A stretch of DNA of 35,452 bases from an uncultured Oscillospiraceae bacterium (lineage in GTDB: Bacteria; Bacillota; Clostridia; Oscillospirales; Oscillospiraceae). Position 1 is the stretch's first letter, and each line of letters begins with the position of its first letter. A program made the translations under genes and the position numbers. Below the pieces are notes generated by a model. It did not search any database, was not told the origin of the DNA, and saw only the letters and a list, made by a program, of their open reading frames with translations. The stretch lies in NCBI GenBank assembly GCA_900763995.1, contig CAAFMK010000155.1, forward strand, positions 1 to 35,452, in the 5' to 3' direction. Below, in pieces: positions 1-6,809 of the stretch.

Positions 1-281
1 CAGGTCGCGCCGGAGGTAAGCCAGTTGCTTCCCAATGGCTTTGCGGGTCATTTTCGTGGTGTGTTTACGGCATCTTGTGTATTTCAGGTAATCTTTCCGT
101 CCGTGGGATCGTGAAGAACATCCAAAAGCTTTTCGGCGTTCTCCCTAGCCTCCTTGAGCAGGGAAACATCCTGAGGATATTGGACGGCGCGCAGGTGGCA
201 TCCAATATCATAGTGCCGCTTCATGCCCACCGGCTGTTTGAAATCCACCAGGCTGATCTGTCCATTGCTGTAACGATACAT
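1..281 (-). pseudogene. Decayed IS5/IS1182-like transposase, 5' part
   Basis: A good ribosome binding site (GGAGGA) precedes an ATG at 281. The N-terminus reads MYRYSNGQISLVDFKQPVGM, which I recognise as the start of an IS1182/IS5-like transposase. It then jumps to internal sequence (QYPQDVSLLKEARENAEKLL) that normally lies well over 100 residues further on, so the middle is deleted. The first frame stops at 84. A different frame continues the homology (RKDYLKYTRCRKHT, then TRKAIGKQLAYLRRDL) to the window edge, so there is also a frameshift near base 95. The gene cannot make a working transposase. The family assignment is from memory of the sequence, not from a search. Confidence 0.8.
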
Positions 282-336
282 AGCTGTCCTCCAAGTGCAA
301 GGTTTTTGCCTGGTTTCTGCGATTTTCGATACTCTT

Positions 337-345
337 ATTATATCA
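337..345 (-). promoter_or_regulatory. Extended -10 promoter of the transposase remnant
   Basis: On the minus strand a perfect TATAAT is preceded by TG and one base (the TGnTATAAT extended -10 form), about 55 bases upstream of the remnant's ATG. No convincing -35 is visible, which fits an extended -10 promoter. Confidence 0.5.
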
Positions 346-431
346 CGAATCAGCCTCAACAGCTTGCACTGCAAGAATTTTTCAATTATTCAGCAGACAT
401 TAAATGGTATAGAGGGGTAAAATGGAACAGG

Positions 432-464
432 CTCCACGGTGACCATTTCAGAATCACCGTAGAG
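432..464. repeat. Inverted repeat / hairpin in the IS-side flank
   Basis: An 11-base arm at 432-442 pairs with 454-464 with one G-U, across an 11-base loop. No T-run follows on either strand, so it is not a clear terminator. It lies between the transposase start and the tRNA terminator and may be part of the insertion-sequence end. Apart from this, 282-524 contains only the remnant's promoter and no gene. Confidence 0.45.
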
Positions 465-524
465 CATGTTATCGTTAAAAGGTATAGGAAAACCCTTGTA
501 AATAGGGACTTTTGCAAAAAGAAG

Positions 525-569
525 CTGGACACCCGCTTCGATACTCACTGTATCAAAACTGGTGTCCAG
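525..569 (-). terminator. Terminator-like hairpin after tRNA-Arg
   Basis: CTGGACACC at 525-533 pairs with GGTGTCCAG at 561-569. An inner GATAC/GTATC pair sits inside the loop. On the minus strand the hairpin is followed by CTTCTTTTTG, a T-rich tract. It starts three bases beyond the tRNA's CCA, so it is the likely terminator of the tRNA transcript. Confidence 0.65.
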
Positions 570-572
570 TTA

Positions 573-649
573 TGGTACGGCTGAAGGGATTCGAACCCCC
601 GACCTACTGGTTCGTAGCCAGTCACTCTATCCAACTGAGCTACAGCCGC
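573..649 (-). tRNA. tRNA-Arg (anticodon ACG)
   Basis: A complete cloverleaf is visible on the minus strand. The 7-bp acceptor stem begins GCGGCTG. The D-arm reads AGCTCAGTTGGATAGAG. The anticodon stem ACTGG/CCAGT closes a seven-base loop CTACGAA with anticodon ACG, and the T-arm contains GGTTCGAATCC. The discriminator is A and the terminal CCA is encoded. ACG (read as ICG after deamination) decodes CGU, CGC and CGA. The gene has its own promoter upstream and a hairpin terminator downstream, so it is a single-gene transcription unit. Confidence 0.97.
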
Positions 650-687
650 ATGCTACATAAGAGTTCCATCTCTCTGACATCTTGGTT

Positions 688-716
688 ATTATAACATAGC
701 TTTTATAAAAAAGCAA
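688..716 (-). promoter_or_regulatory. Sigma-A promoter of tRNA-Arg
   Basis: On the minus strand TTGCTT (716-711) and TATAAT (693-688) are separated by exactly 17 bases, about 40 bases upstream of the mature tRNA. This is a strong vegetative promoter. Confidence 0.8.
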
Positions 717-731
717 GCTTTTTTATAAAAG

Positions 732-761
732 AAGTCCCTCCAGCCTGAGCCAGAGGGACTT
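732..761 (-). terminator. Terminator of the hydroxyglutarate operon
   Basis: AAGTCCCTC (732-740) pairs with GAGGGACTT (753-761). On the minus strand the hairpin is followed by CTTTTAT. It lies about 20 bases beyond the gcdB stop codon and so ends the whole cluster. Confidence 0.8.
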
Positions 762-780
762 TCCTTAAAACACCTAGAAC

Positions 781-1923
781 TTAGCCACCAAAGACCTTGA
801 TCATGAAGCCAGCTGCCACAGCGGAGCCGATAACACCGGCCACATTGGGGCCCATGGCGTGCATGAGCAGGAAGTTGGAGGGGTTCTCCTGCTGACCAAC
901 GGTCTGGGCCACACGGGCAGCCATAGGCACAGCAGACACGCCAGCGGAGCCAATCAGAGGATTGACCTTGCCGCCAGTCATAGTGTACATCACATTGCCG
1001 AACAGCACGCCGCCAGCAGTGGACAGCAGGAATGCAGTCAGACCCAGTGCAATGATGGACAGGGTCTCCACAGTCAGGAAGCTGTCAGCAGTGGCCTTAA
1101 AGCCTACAGACAGACCCAGAGGAATGGTCACGATATTGATGAGCGCATTCTGAGCTGTGTCGGACAGACGCTCGGTCACGCCGCTCTCACGGAACAGGTT
1201 ACCCAGCATGAGCATACCGATCAGAGGAGCAGTATCGGGGATCAGCAGGACAACGAACAGTGTAACCGCAATGGGGAACACGATCTTCTCGGTCTTGGAG
1301 ACCACGCGCAGCTGACTCATCTTTACCTGACGGGCCTTCTTGCTGGTCAGGGCCTTCATAATGGGGGGCTGGATCATGGGGATCAGCGCCATGTACGAAT
1401 ATGCCGCAATCGCAATGGCCGGCATCAACCTGTTGGCCAGCTTAGAGGCGGTCAGAATGGCGGTGGGGCCGTCTGCGCCGCCAATAACACCGATAGCTGC
1501 GGCCTCTGCAGGGGTAAAGCCCAGGAACAGAACAGCCATCAGGAATGCCGCAAAGATACCCAGCTGGGCAGCTGCACCCAGCAGCAGGGACATGGGGTTG
1601 GCCAGCAGAGGGCCAAAGTCAGTCATAGCACCAATGCCCATAAAGATAATGGACGGATAAATGGCATATTCCACACCCTGATAGAGCACCCACATAAAAC
1701 CAACGCTGTGATCGGCCGGGGGGTTAAACAGGCCAGTAACTGGCAGGTTAGCCAGCAGCATACCAAAGGCAATAGGAACCAGCAGCAGGGGCTCAAACTT
1801 CTTGCCGATACCCATGTACAGCAGCAGACAGGCAATAAACAGCATCGCAACGGTCTTCCAATCCAATGCTGCGAAGCCGGAACCACTCATGATTTTTGAT
1901 AAAACTTCAGTGAAAAAATTCAT
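781..1923 (-). CDS. gcdB: Glutaconyl-CoA decarboxylase, Na+-pumping beta subunit
   Basis: This 380-residue, very hydrophobic protein belongs to the OadB/GcdB/MmdB family. These integral membrane subunits decarboxylate carboxybiotin and couple it to Na+ export. Family hallmarks are visible: VIGGADGPTAI at about 146-156, with an aspartate (D151) at the position expected for sodium and proton handling, and NPLIGSAGVSAVPMAARVAQ at about 321-340. The ATG at 1923 was chosen because AGGAGGGG lies eight bases upstream; an in-frame TTG at 1944 has no such site. It follows the gcdD fusion by 17 bases and is the last gene before the terminator. Its placement with gct, hgd and gcdA identifies the substrate as glutaconyl-CoA rather than oxaloacetate. 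Confidence 0.95.
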   Translation of the reverse strand: MNFFTEVLSKIMSGSGFAALDWKTVAMLFIACLLLYMGIGKKFEPLLLVPIAFGMLLANLPVTGLFNPPADHSVGFMWVLYQGVEYAIYPSIIFMGIGAMTDFGPLLANPMSLLLGAAAQLGIFAAFLMAVLFLGFTPAEAAAIGVIGGADGPTAILTASKLANRLMPAIAIAAYSYMALIPMIQPPIMKALTSKKARQVKMSQLRVVSKTEKIVFPIAVTLFVVLLIPDTAPLIGMLMLGNLFRESGVTERLSDTAQNALINIVTIPLGLSVGFKATADSFLTVETLSIIALGLTAFLLSTAGGVLFGNVMYTMTGGKVNPLIGSAGVSAVPMAARVAQTVGQQENPSNFLLMHAMGPNVAGVIGSAVAAGFMIKVFGG

Positions 1924-1940
1924 ACTCAGTTCCCCTCCTC

Positions 1941-2600
1941 TCAAGCAATTGTGACCAGAAGATCATCAGTATTAACAGCAGTGCCAACTGTGGCAGATAC
2001 AGACTTAACTGTACCGTCCACAGGAGCGGAGACCTCGATCTCCATCTTCATGGCCTCCAGCACCACCAGCACATCGCCAGCCTTGACAGCCTGGCCGGGC
2101 TTGCACTCCACCTTGAAGATGTTGCCAGGCATGGGGCTGTTTACAGCGGTCTCACCAGCAGCCACAGCGGCGGGAGCGGGAGAAGGTGCGGCGGCAGGAG
2201 CAGGGGCAGCGGCGGGAGCGGGAGAAGCTACAGGGGCAACAGCCACAGGAGCGGCGGCGGGAGCAGCACTCACACTGGTGATTCGGAAGGAATCGGGGGA
2301 CATACCAGACTCCTCTGCCACAGCTGCCATCATGACAGCTACCAGCTCACCTTCATCCACAGCCGGTGCCGCAGGGGCCGACCCTTGTTTAGGGGCGGCA
2401 GCGGCAACCTTTGGTGCAGGAGCAGCGGAGCCGCCCTTACCCTCGATGGTTCCTACCATCTTGGAAATGACCATAATGACCAGAGCCAGAATGGCCAGCA
2501 TCATAAACACGACCACAAGGCCACAGACGGCCACCATCAGAGCCTCTGGTACACTCATTGGTGCATTTGGGTTTAAAATTGCTTTTTCAACACTTGGCAT
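1941..2600 (-). CDS. GcdD delta subunit fused to a biotinyl carrier domain
   Basis: This is a 219-residue protein. Residues 20-47 form one strong membrane helix like that of the small OadG/GcdD anchor subunits. Residues 57-80 are an Ala/Pro linker. Residues 81-110 (VDEGELVAVMMAAVAEES) resemble the C-terminal helix common in OadG-type proteins. A second Ala/Pro linker follows at 111-147, then a complete biotinyl domain at 148-219 with EAMKM at 182-186, so K185 is the expected biotinylation site. The biotinyl domain differs from that of the adjacent GcdC at only about three positions. Glutaconyl-CoA decarboxylases with two biotin carriers are known from Clostridium symbiosum and Fusobacterium. 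Here the second carrier is tethered to the membrane anchor. The start ATG overlaps no neighbour and sits 16 bases after gcdC. The fold and role are well supported; the functional consequence of the fusion is inferred. Confidence 0.88.
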   Translation of the reverse strand: MPSVEKAILNPNAPMSVPEALMVAVCGLVVVFMMLAILALVIMVISKMVGTIEGKGGSAAPAPKVAAAAPKQGSAPAAPAVDEGELVAVMMAAVAEESGMSPDSFRITSVSAAPAAAPVAVAPVASPAPAAAPAPAAAPSPAPAAVAAGETAVNSPMPGNIFKVECKPGQAVKAGDVLVVLEAMKMEIEVSAPVDGTVKSVSATVGTAVNTDDLLVTIA

Positions 2601-2616
2601 AAATCACTCTACCCCC

Positions 2617-3042
2617 TTAGCCTAGGGTAACCAGCAGATCATCGGTGTTGACAGCAGTTCCAACTGTAGCAGACACAGCCTTCACAGTGCCATCCACAGG
2701 AGCAGAGACCTCGATCTCCATCTTCATGGCCTCCAGCACCACCAGCACATCGCCAGCCTTAACAGCCTGGCCAGGCTTGCACTCCACCTTGAAGATGTTG
2801 CCGGGCATGGGGCTGTTCACAGCGGTCTCACCAGCAGCCATAGTGGCGGGGGCAGCAGCAGGAGCGGGAGCGGGGGCGGCGGCAGGAGCGGCAGTGGGAG
2901 CAGGGGCAGCTACAGGAGCAGCGGCTACAGGAGCAGCGGCTACGGGAGCGGCCACAGGAGCAGCAACGGCGGGGGCAGCAGCACCGGTCTTTTCTACGGT
3001 AACATTATAGACCTTGCCATTGACGGTCACATTGTAATTCAT
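2617..3042 (-). CDS. gcdC: Glutaconyl-CoA decarboxylase biotin carrier (gamma) subunit
   Basis: This is a 141-residue biotin carrier. The N-terminus MNYNVTVNGKVYNVTVEK is the short strand-rich docking region typical of GcdC and related gamma subunits. Residues 20-69 are an Ala/Pro swinging linker. Residues 70-141 are the biotinyl domain with EAMKM at 104-108, K107 being the biotin lysine. The protein shuttles CO2 from the GcdA carboxyltransferase to the GcdB membrane decarboxylase. AAGGGG lies ten bases before the ATG. The gene has its own near-consensus promoter about 130 bases upstream, so gcdC, the gcdD fusion and gcdB can be transcribed independently of the upstream genes as well as by read-through. 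Confidence 0.95.
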   Translation of the reverse strand: MNYNVTVNGKVYNVTVEKTGAAAPAVAAPVAAPVAAAPVAAAPVAAPAPTAAPAAAPAPAPAAAPATMAAGETAVNSPMPGNIFKVECKPGQAVKAGDVLVVLEAMKMEIEVSAPVDGTVKAVSATVGTAVNTDDLLVTLG

Positions 3043-3122
3043 AGCTTCTTTTCCCCTTTACATAATTAGATTCAGCCTTCTGCAACGGGCCTTTTGATGG
3101 TTCAGACCTGTCTCTGGCCGAT

Positions 3123-3161
3123 GGTATCCTATCCGACCTGAAAACAGTCGGATAGGATACC
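3123..3161 (-). promoter_or_regulatory. Perfect 15-bp hairpin at the 5' end of the gcdC mRNA
   Basis: Bases 3123-3137 and 3147-3161 form a perfect 15-bp inverted repeat around a nine-base loop. No T-run follows on either strand, so it is not an ordinary terminator. The predicted transcription start of the gcdC promoter (about 3166) places this hairpin within a few bases of the mRNA 5' end. 5'-terminal hairpins can protect mRNA from 5'-dependent decay; a protein operator is the alternative. Confidence 0.7.
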
Positions 3162-3172
3162 AAATTGGGAGT

Positions 3173-3202
3173 ATTATAACATCCTGACAGTTGGAATGTC
3201 AA
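3173..3202 (-). promoter_or_regulatory. Near-consensus sigma-A promoter for gcdC-gcdD-gcdB
   Basis: On the minus strand a perfect TTGACA (3202-3197) and a perfect TATAAT (3178-3173) are separated by 18 bases. It lies in the 199-base gap between hgdB and gcdC and is the best-matching promoter in the window. It should give strong, largely activator-independent expression of the biotin carriers and membrane subunit. Confidence 0.85.
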
Positions 3203-3241
3203 GATTTGTAGAAATTTGCCTGAGTGGATATTTCTGTGCTC

Positions 3242-4378
3242 TTACAGAACATCCGCAAATGCCTGAATGGCGGTACTGGCCTGCCCGAAGTCACGCATCT
3301 GCTGATCCACGCCCAGCTTGATGTGGGGGATACCAGCGTCATCCAGTGCCTTCTTCAGGTAGGGGTACTCCATCTCCTCGGGGTCACAGAACTGCTGCAT
3401 AAACAGCACCAGACCCTGGGCACCGGAGTCCTTCACCTGCTTGACCACGAACTCACCGCGGCGGTTCTGGCTGGAGTGCTCATCATAGAGCAGGATGTCG
3501 TAGTCCTGATCTGCGAACTGCTGGGCCAGAGCCATCATGGGATCGCCGGTCTCAGCGGCATCCACACGGATGGGACGGCTCTCTTGGGCCACATCATCGG
3601 CCACAATGGCGATCTTGTTATCATCAAAGATCTGCAGCAGCTTGGGATTATCGCAGATGATACCAGAGGTCACGATCTTGCCGCCCTTCCAGTTGCACTC
3701 AGGCAGTGCCTTCAGCTCGGCATTGAGCTGCTCCAGCTTCTCAGTATGTACAGGCTTCTCCATGAACCAGGCGGAGCGCAACACAGCGGAGCGGTTGACA
3801 GCGGAGATCACATCGGGGTGCTGACCAGCCAGCTTGACGAACTCACGGCGGGCAGCACGGCTGCGGTTATAGACCTTGATGGCGTTGCGCAGATCGTCAT
3901 CAGTGATGGTCTTGCCGGAGATCTTCTCCAGCTCGCCCTTGATGTGCTGATACTGATCCATGGTGAACTGCAGGCCGAAAGCGGGTTTGCGGTGCTGGGG
4001 GTGGGCCAAGAAGATACAGGGCAGCTTGCCCTCCATAGCAACACGGAAGTTCTGGCTCATGGGGCGCAGAGTGTCGCAGATGGTGGGGGTGATCAGACCG
4101 TCCAGATCATCCAGGGTACCGTCCAGCAGCATCTCCAAAGCCAGCTGGGCGATGTTGCAGTAGAACGTGGCACAGTACTCCTTGGCCATAGAGATGGTCT
4201 TGCGGTTGCTGCCCCAGATGCCCATGGGCACCATGCCAGAGGCGTAGACCAGCTCTTCAGGGGCGTAGTAGGGCAGAACGCCAACTACCTTCTTGCCCTG
4301 AGCCTTATACTCCTTGATCTGGCGGAGGGGATGCTCAGAAACCTCAGCAAATTCCTTCAGCAATACTTCGATACTCAT
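3242..4378 (-). CDS. hgdB: (R)-2-hydroxyglutaryl-CoA dehydratase beta subunit
   Basis: This 378-residue protein has essentially the length of Acidaminococcus HgdB (379 as I recall). With HgdA it forms component D, an oxygen-sensitive [4Fe-4S] enzyme that removes water from (R)-2-hydroxyglutaryl-CoA by a ketyl-radical mechanism to give (E)-glutaconyl-CoA. Family features include PYYAPEELVYASGMVPMGIWG near residue 36, conserved cysteines in EYCATFYCN and TPTICDTLRP that are candidate cluster ligands, and MQQFCDPEEMEYPYLKKAL near the C-terminus. The start lies three bases beyond the hgdA stop, so the two subunits are translationally coupled. The 3' end is followed by the separate gcdC promoter. 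Confidence 0.96.
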   Translation of the reverse strand: MSIEVLLKEFAEVSEHPLRQIKEYKAQGKKVVGVLPYYAPEELVYASGMVPMGIWGSNRKTISMAKEYCATFYCNIAQLALEMLLDGTLDDLDGLITPTICDTLRPMSQNFRVAMEGKLPCIFLAHPQHRKPAFGLQFTMDQYQHIKGELEKISGKTITDDDLRNAIKVYNRSRAARREFVKLAGQHPDVISAVNRSAVLRSAWFMEKPVHTEKLEQLNAELKALPECNWKGGKIVTSGIICDNPKLLQIFDDNKIAIVADDVAQESRPIRVDAAETGDPMMALAQQFADQDYDILLYDEHSSQNRRGEFVVKQVKDSGAQGLVLFMQQFCDPEEMEYPYLKKALDDAGIPHIKLGVDQQMRDFGQASTAIQAFADVL

Positions 4379-4381
4379 CTC

Positions 4382-5821
4382 TTAGCCCTCCTTAGCAGCC
4401 TGATTGGCTTCCATGGCCTCGACCAGACCCTGGACACGGGTCTCGTACTGAGCCTCATTGAAGTTACGGGGGTCGGCCTGGTCGCCGTCAAAGCCGGCGC
4501 AGGGAATACCCAGATCCTCGGTAAAGCGGCGCTGCATCTCGGCCATATAGCCAGACCAGGGCTTGCAGGAACGGTTGTAGTGAACCAGAACGCCGTCAAC
4601 CTTGTTGTCACGGCACAGACCCTCACGCCAGTCAACACCCTGCTCGATACACACGGAGTTGGGGGCCTTGTAGTAGGCACGGGCCATCTCGTCCATGTTG
4701 TTGTACACAAAGCCGAAGGCGGGGGCGTACACAACGGCGGTCACATTGACGCCGTGCTCCTTCAAAGGCTTGAACAGGTTGGGCAGCTTGGGCCAGCAGG
4801 GAATACCCTCGAACATGACACGGTACTTCTCGGGGAAGGGAGTGGTGGACTTGTTGGCCTTGACAGTCTCCTCCAGATCCTTCTCCAGCTGCTCAAAGGC
4901 CTCGGCAGCAGCCACCTTACCACGGGCGGTCACCACATCGGCCATGTGGTTGAACAGATCAAATCCGCTGTAGGGAGCGGGCTTATACTGCAGGTAGTCA
5001 CACACACGCAGCCATGCCTGAGCGGTGCGGTTGGCGTTGGCACAGGCCTGCTCGAACTTCTTCTCGTCGAACTTCTTGCCGGTGATCTCCTCCAGCTGCT
5101 TGATGGCGGCATCAAACTGGGCACGAACATAGGCAACATTGGTGTCATGAACCTCTACCGTGTTGTTGTAGGGGATGTCGATCATGATCAGGGGGATGTT
5201 GCACATACGGGCGATATTCTCATACCACTTGGTCATGCAGTTACAGATGTTGTTGCAACACAGCACAAAGTCGGGCTGAGGCATACGCATCTGGCGGTAG
5301 GGCTTGATGGCCTCACGGCGCAGATCCTTCTCACGGCCGTCGGGCAGGGCCTCGATCTCAAAAATATCATCCAGCACAGTGTAGGGCTGCATGGTCTTGG
5401 GGTCCTTCTTGGGCTTGCCGGTCTCAGGATCAATGATGACCTGACCGTTCTCATCCTTCAGAGGCTTGCCGCTGGTGGGGTCCATCACATACTCGCCGGT
5501 CTCCAGATCCACCTTGCGGGATGCACGCTTACCAGCGGCATAGGCCAGGCTGATACGGGTGTAGCCGCAGATGTCGTTATCAAAGCCCAGATCCTCAGCA
5601 GCCTTACACATGATCTCGCCGTCACGGTTGGCAGCGATACCAGCGGCCTGGTTCTCAGGGTACATAACATTCAGATCAAAGGCCTCAGCCAGCTCACAGG
5701 GGAACTTGGAGCTAGACCAACCAACCAGCTTGCCCTCCTCCTTTGCCTTGCGGGCATCGGCATAGACATCCTCAACGACCTTACGCAGTGCCAGAACGCC
5801 TGGGCTTACTTCTTTTGCCAT
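4382..5821 (-). CDS. hgdA: (R)-2-hydroxyglutaryl-CoA dehydratase alpha subunit
   Basis: This 479-residue protein of the FldB/FldC dehydratase family has the length expected for HgdA. It holds a [4Fe-4S] cluster with HgdB and receives one activated electron from HgdC. Visible features are the N-terminal GWSSSKFPCELAEAFDLNV, a cysteine-rich stretch PDFVLCCNNICNCMTKW around 190-205, and LVHYNRSCKPWSGYM near residue 415. A charged, repetitive segment at about 105-150 (DPTSGKP, DPETGKPKKDP) looks like an exposed hairpin insertion. AGGGAGGAA lies seven bases before the ATG. It is separated from hgdC by 122 bases that include a GC-rich hairpin. Confidence 0.96.
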   Translation of the reverse strand: MAKEVSPGVLALRKVVEDVYADARKAKEEGKLVGWSSSKFPCELAEAFDLNVMYPENQAAGIAANRDGEIMCKAAEDLGFDNDICGYTRISLAYAAGKRASRKVDLETGEYVMDPTSGKPLKDENGQVIIDPETGKPKKDPKTMQPYTVLDDIFEIEALPDGREKDLRREAIKPYRQMRMPQPDFVLCCNNICNCMTKWYENIARMCNIPLIMIDIPYNNTVEVHDTNVAYVRAQFDAAIKQLEEITGKKFDEKKFEQACANANRTAQAWLRVCDYLQYKPAPYSGFDLFNHMADVVTARGKVAAAEAFEQLEKDLEETVKANKSTTPFPEKYRVMFEGIPCWPKLPNLFKPLKEHGVNVTAVVYAPAFGFVYNNMDEMARAYYKAPNSVCIEQGVDWREGLCRDNKVDGVLVHYNRSCKPWSGYMAEMQRRFTEDLGIPCAGFDGDQADPRNFNEAQYETRVQGLVEAMEANQAAKEG

Positions 5822-5847
5822 AGTAGATTCCTCCCTAAATCATAGTC

Positions 5848-5879
5848 AGTGGGCCGTGGGCCAGGGGTATGGGCCCACT
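5848..5879 (-). repeat. GC-rich hairpin between hgdC and hgdA
   Basis: AGTGGGCC (5848-5855) pairs with GGCCCACT (5872-5879) around a 16-base loop. There is no T-run. It sits in the 122-base gap between hgdC and hgdA and, like the hairpin upstream of hgdC, may affect mRNA processing or stability rather than terminate transcription. No promoter was seen in this gap. Confidence 0.5.
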
Positions 5880-5943
5880 CCACATCAGGAGCGATCCCCT
5901 GCCCTCGGCTCTGTTTTCATAAAATGCTGCGACGCCTTCCAGC

Positions 5944-6738
5944 TTAGTCCTTGTGCTCTTTCAGATACTTCTGATAGGCAAAGAGGGCTGCACCCAAAGC
6001 GCCATTATACTGTGTGAGGGGTGAGGTGTAGATAATGCATCCCAGTTCCTCCTCCAGTGCCTTGACAACACCGGTGTTCTGGGCCACACCACCAGTCATA
6101 ACCACCTTTTCCTTCACGCCCACACGGTGGGCCAGACCTGCCACACGGGCTGCTACAGAGTGGTGAATGCCATTGATGATGTCCCGCTTGTCTGTGTCCA
6201 TGGACAGCTGGCTGATAACCTCACTCTCAGCAAACACGGTGCAGGTAGAGCTGATGGAGATATTCTTGGTGGACTGTGCGCTCAGAGGGCCCAGATCCTC
6301 CACCTTGACCTCCAGAACTCTGGCCATAACATCCAGGAATCGGCCAGTACCAGCTGCGCACTTATCGTTCATAACAAAGTTTGTCATGACACCGTTCTCA
6401 ATTTGAAGGACTTTTACATCCTGGCCGCCAATGTCCACTACAGTGTGTACATCGGGGAACAGGAAGGAAGCGCCCTTGGCGTGGCAGCTCAGCTCACTCA
6501 TCTGCTGGTCGGCCATATCCAGAAGAGAATTTCGGCCATATCCAGTGGCCAAAATGAAGGCCATATCCTCCTGAGTCTTCCCAGACTCTTCCAGTACCTG
6601 GGCAATGGCCCGCTGAGGGCCGCTGGTTCCGGCCCCCACAGAAATGAGGGACTTTGCTACGATTTCCTTGCCATCAGCCAGCATCACGCACTTGGAGGCA
6701 GTGGAGCCGATGTCGATTCCTAAGGTGTAGATACTCAT
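5944..6738 (-). CDS. hgdC: 2-hydroxyglutaryl-CoA dehydratase activator (component A)
   Basis: This 264-residue ASKHA-fold ATPase of the BcrAD/HgdC family forms a homodimer holding one [4Fe-4S] cluster between subunits. It injects one electron into HgdAB with ATP hydrolysis. The phosphate-1 motif GIDIGSTASK is at 7-16, and VVDIGGQDVKV is at about 100-110. The two cluster cysteines fall at C127 (NDKCAAGTG) and C166 (SISSTCTVFAESEV), the positions known for the Acidaminococcus enzyme. A TGGVAQN adenosine-binding motif follows. Only catalytic amounts are needed relative to HgdAB; the gene is flanked by hairpins on both sides, which could lower its expression. Confidence 0.97.
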   Translation of the reverse strand: MSIYTLGIDIGSTASKCVMLADGKEIVAKSLISVGAGTSGPQRAIAQVLEESGKTQEDMAFILATGYGRNSLLDMADQQMSELSCHAKGASFLFPDVHTVVDIGGQDVKVLQIENGVMTNFVMNDKCAAGTGRFLDVMARVLEVKVEDLGPLSAQSTKNISISSTCTVFAESEVISQLSMDTDKRDIINGIHHSVAARVAGLAHRVGVKEKVVMTGGVAQNTGVVKALEEELGCIIYTSPLTQYNGALGAALFAYQKYLKEHKD

Positions 6739-6764
6739 ATAGATTGTTGTCTCCTACTTGTTTT

Positions 6765-6790
6765 CCGGGCGGCGGCTGACCGCCGCCCGG
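6765..6790 (-). repeat. Very GC-rich hairpin between gcdA and hgdC
   Basis: CCGGGCGGCG (6765-6774) pairs perfectly with CGCCGCCCGG (6781-6790) around a six-base loop. On the minus strand the next bases are AAAACAAG, so there is no terminator T-run. The element lies 20 bases after the gcdA stop and 27 bases before the hgdC start. It is a candidate intercistronic stability or processing element. Confidence 0.7.
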
Positions 6791-6809
6791 AGTGTTTGGG
6801 CAAATTTAA

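Noticed and set aside
512..694. Small plus-strand open frame over the tRNA
   Set aside because: It runs through tRNA-Arg and its terminator on the opposite strand and is a chance reading frame.
1950..3000. Ala/Pro-rich repeats as a CRISPR array or DNA satellite
   Set aside because: The repeats are codon-level Ala/Pro linkers inside the two biotin carrier genes and have no regular spacers.
3224..5845. An 873-codon open frame on the plus strand opposite hgdA and hgdB, and similar long frames at 6816-8642, 9450-10661 and 859-1899
   Set aside because: They are mirror images of strongly biased codons in the real genes. Their proteins are rich in Leu, His, Gly and Gln, have no recognisable domains and lack ribosome binding sites.
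6765..6790. Rho-independent terminator between gcdA and hgdC
   Set aside because: The hairpin is strong but the minus strand continues with AAAACAAG rather than a T-run, and the downstream genes have no promoter of their own before gcdC.
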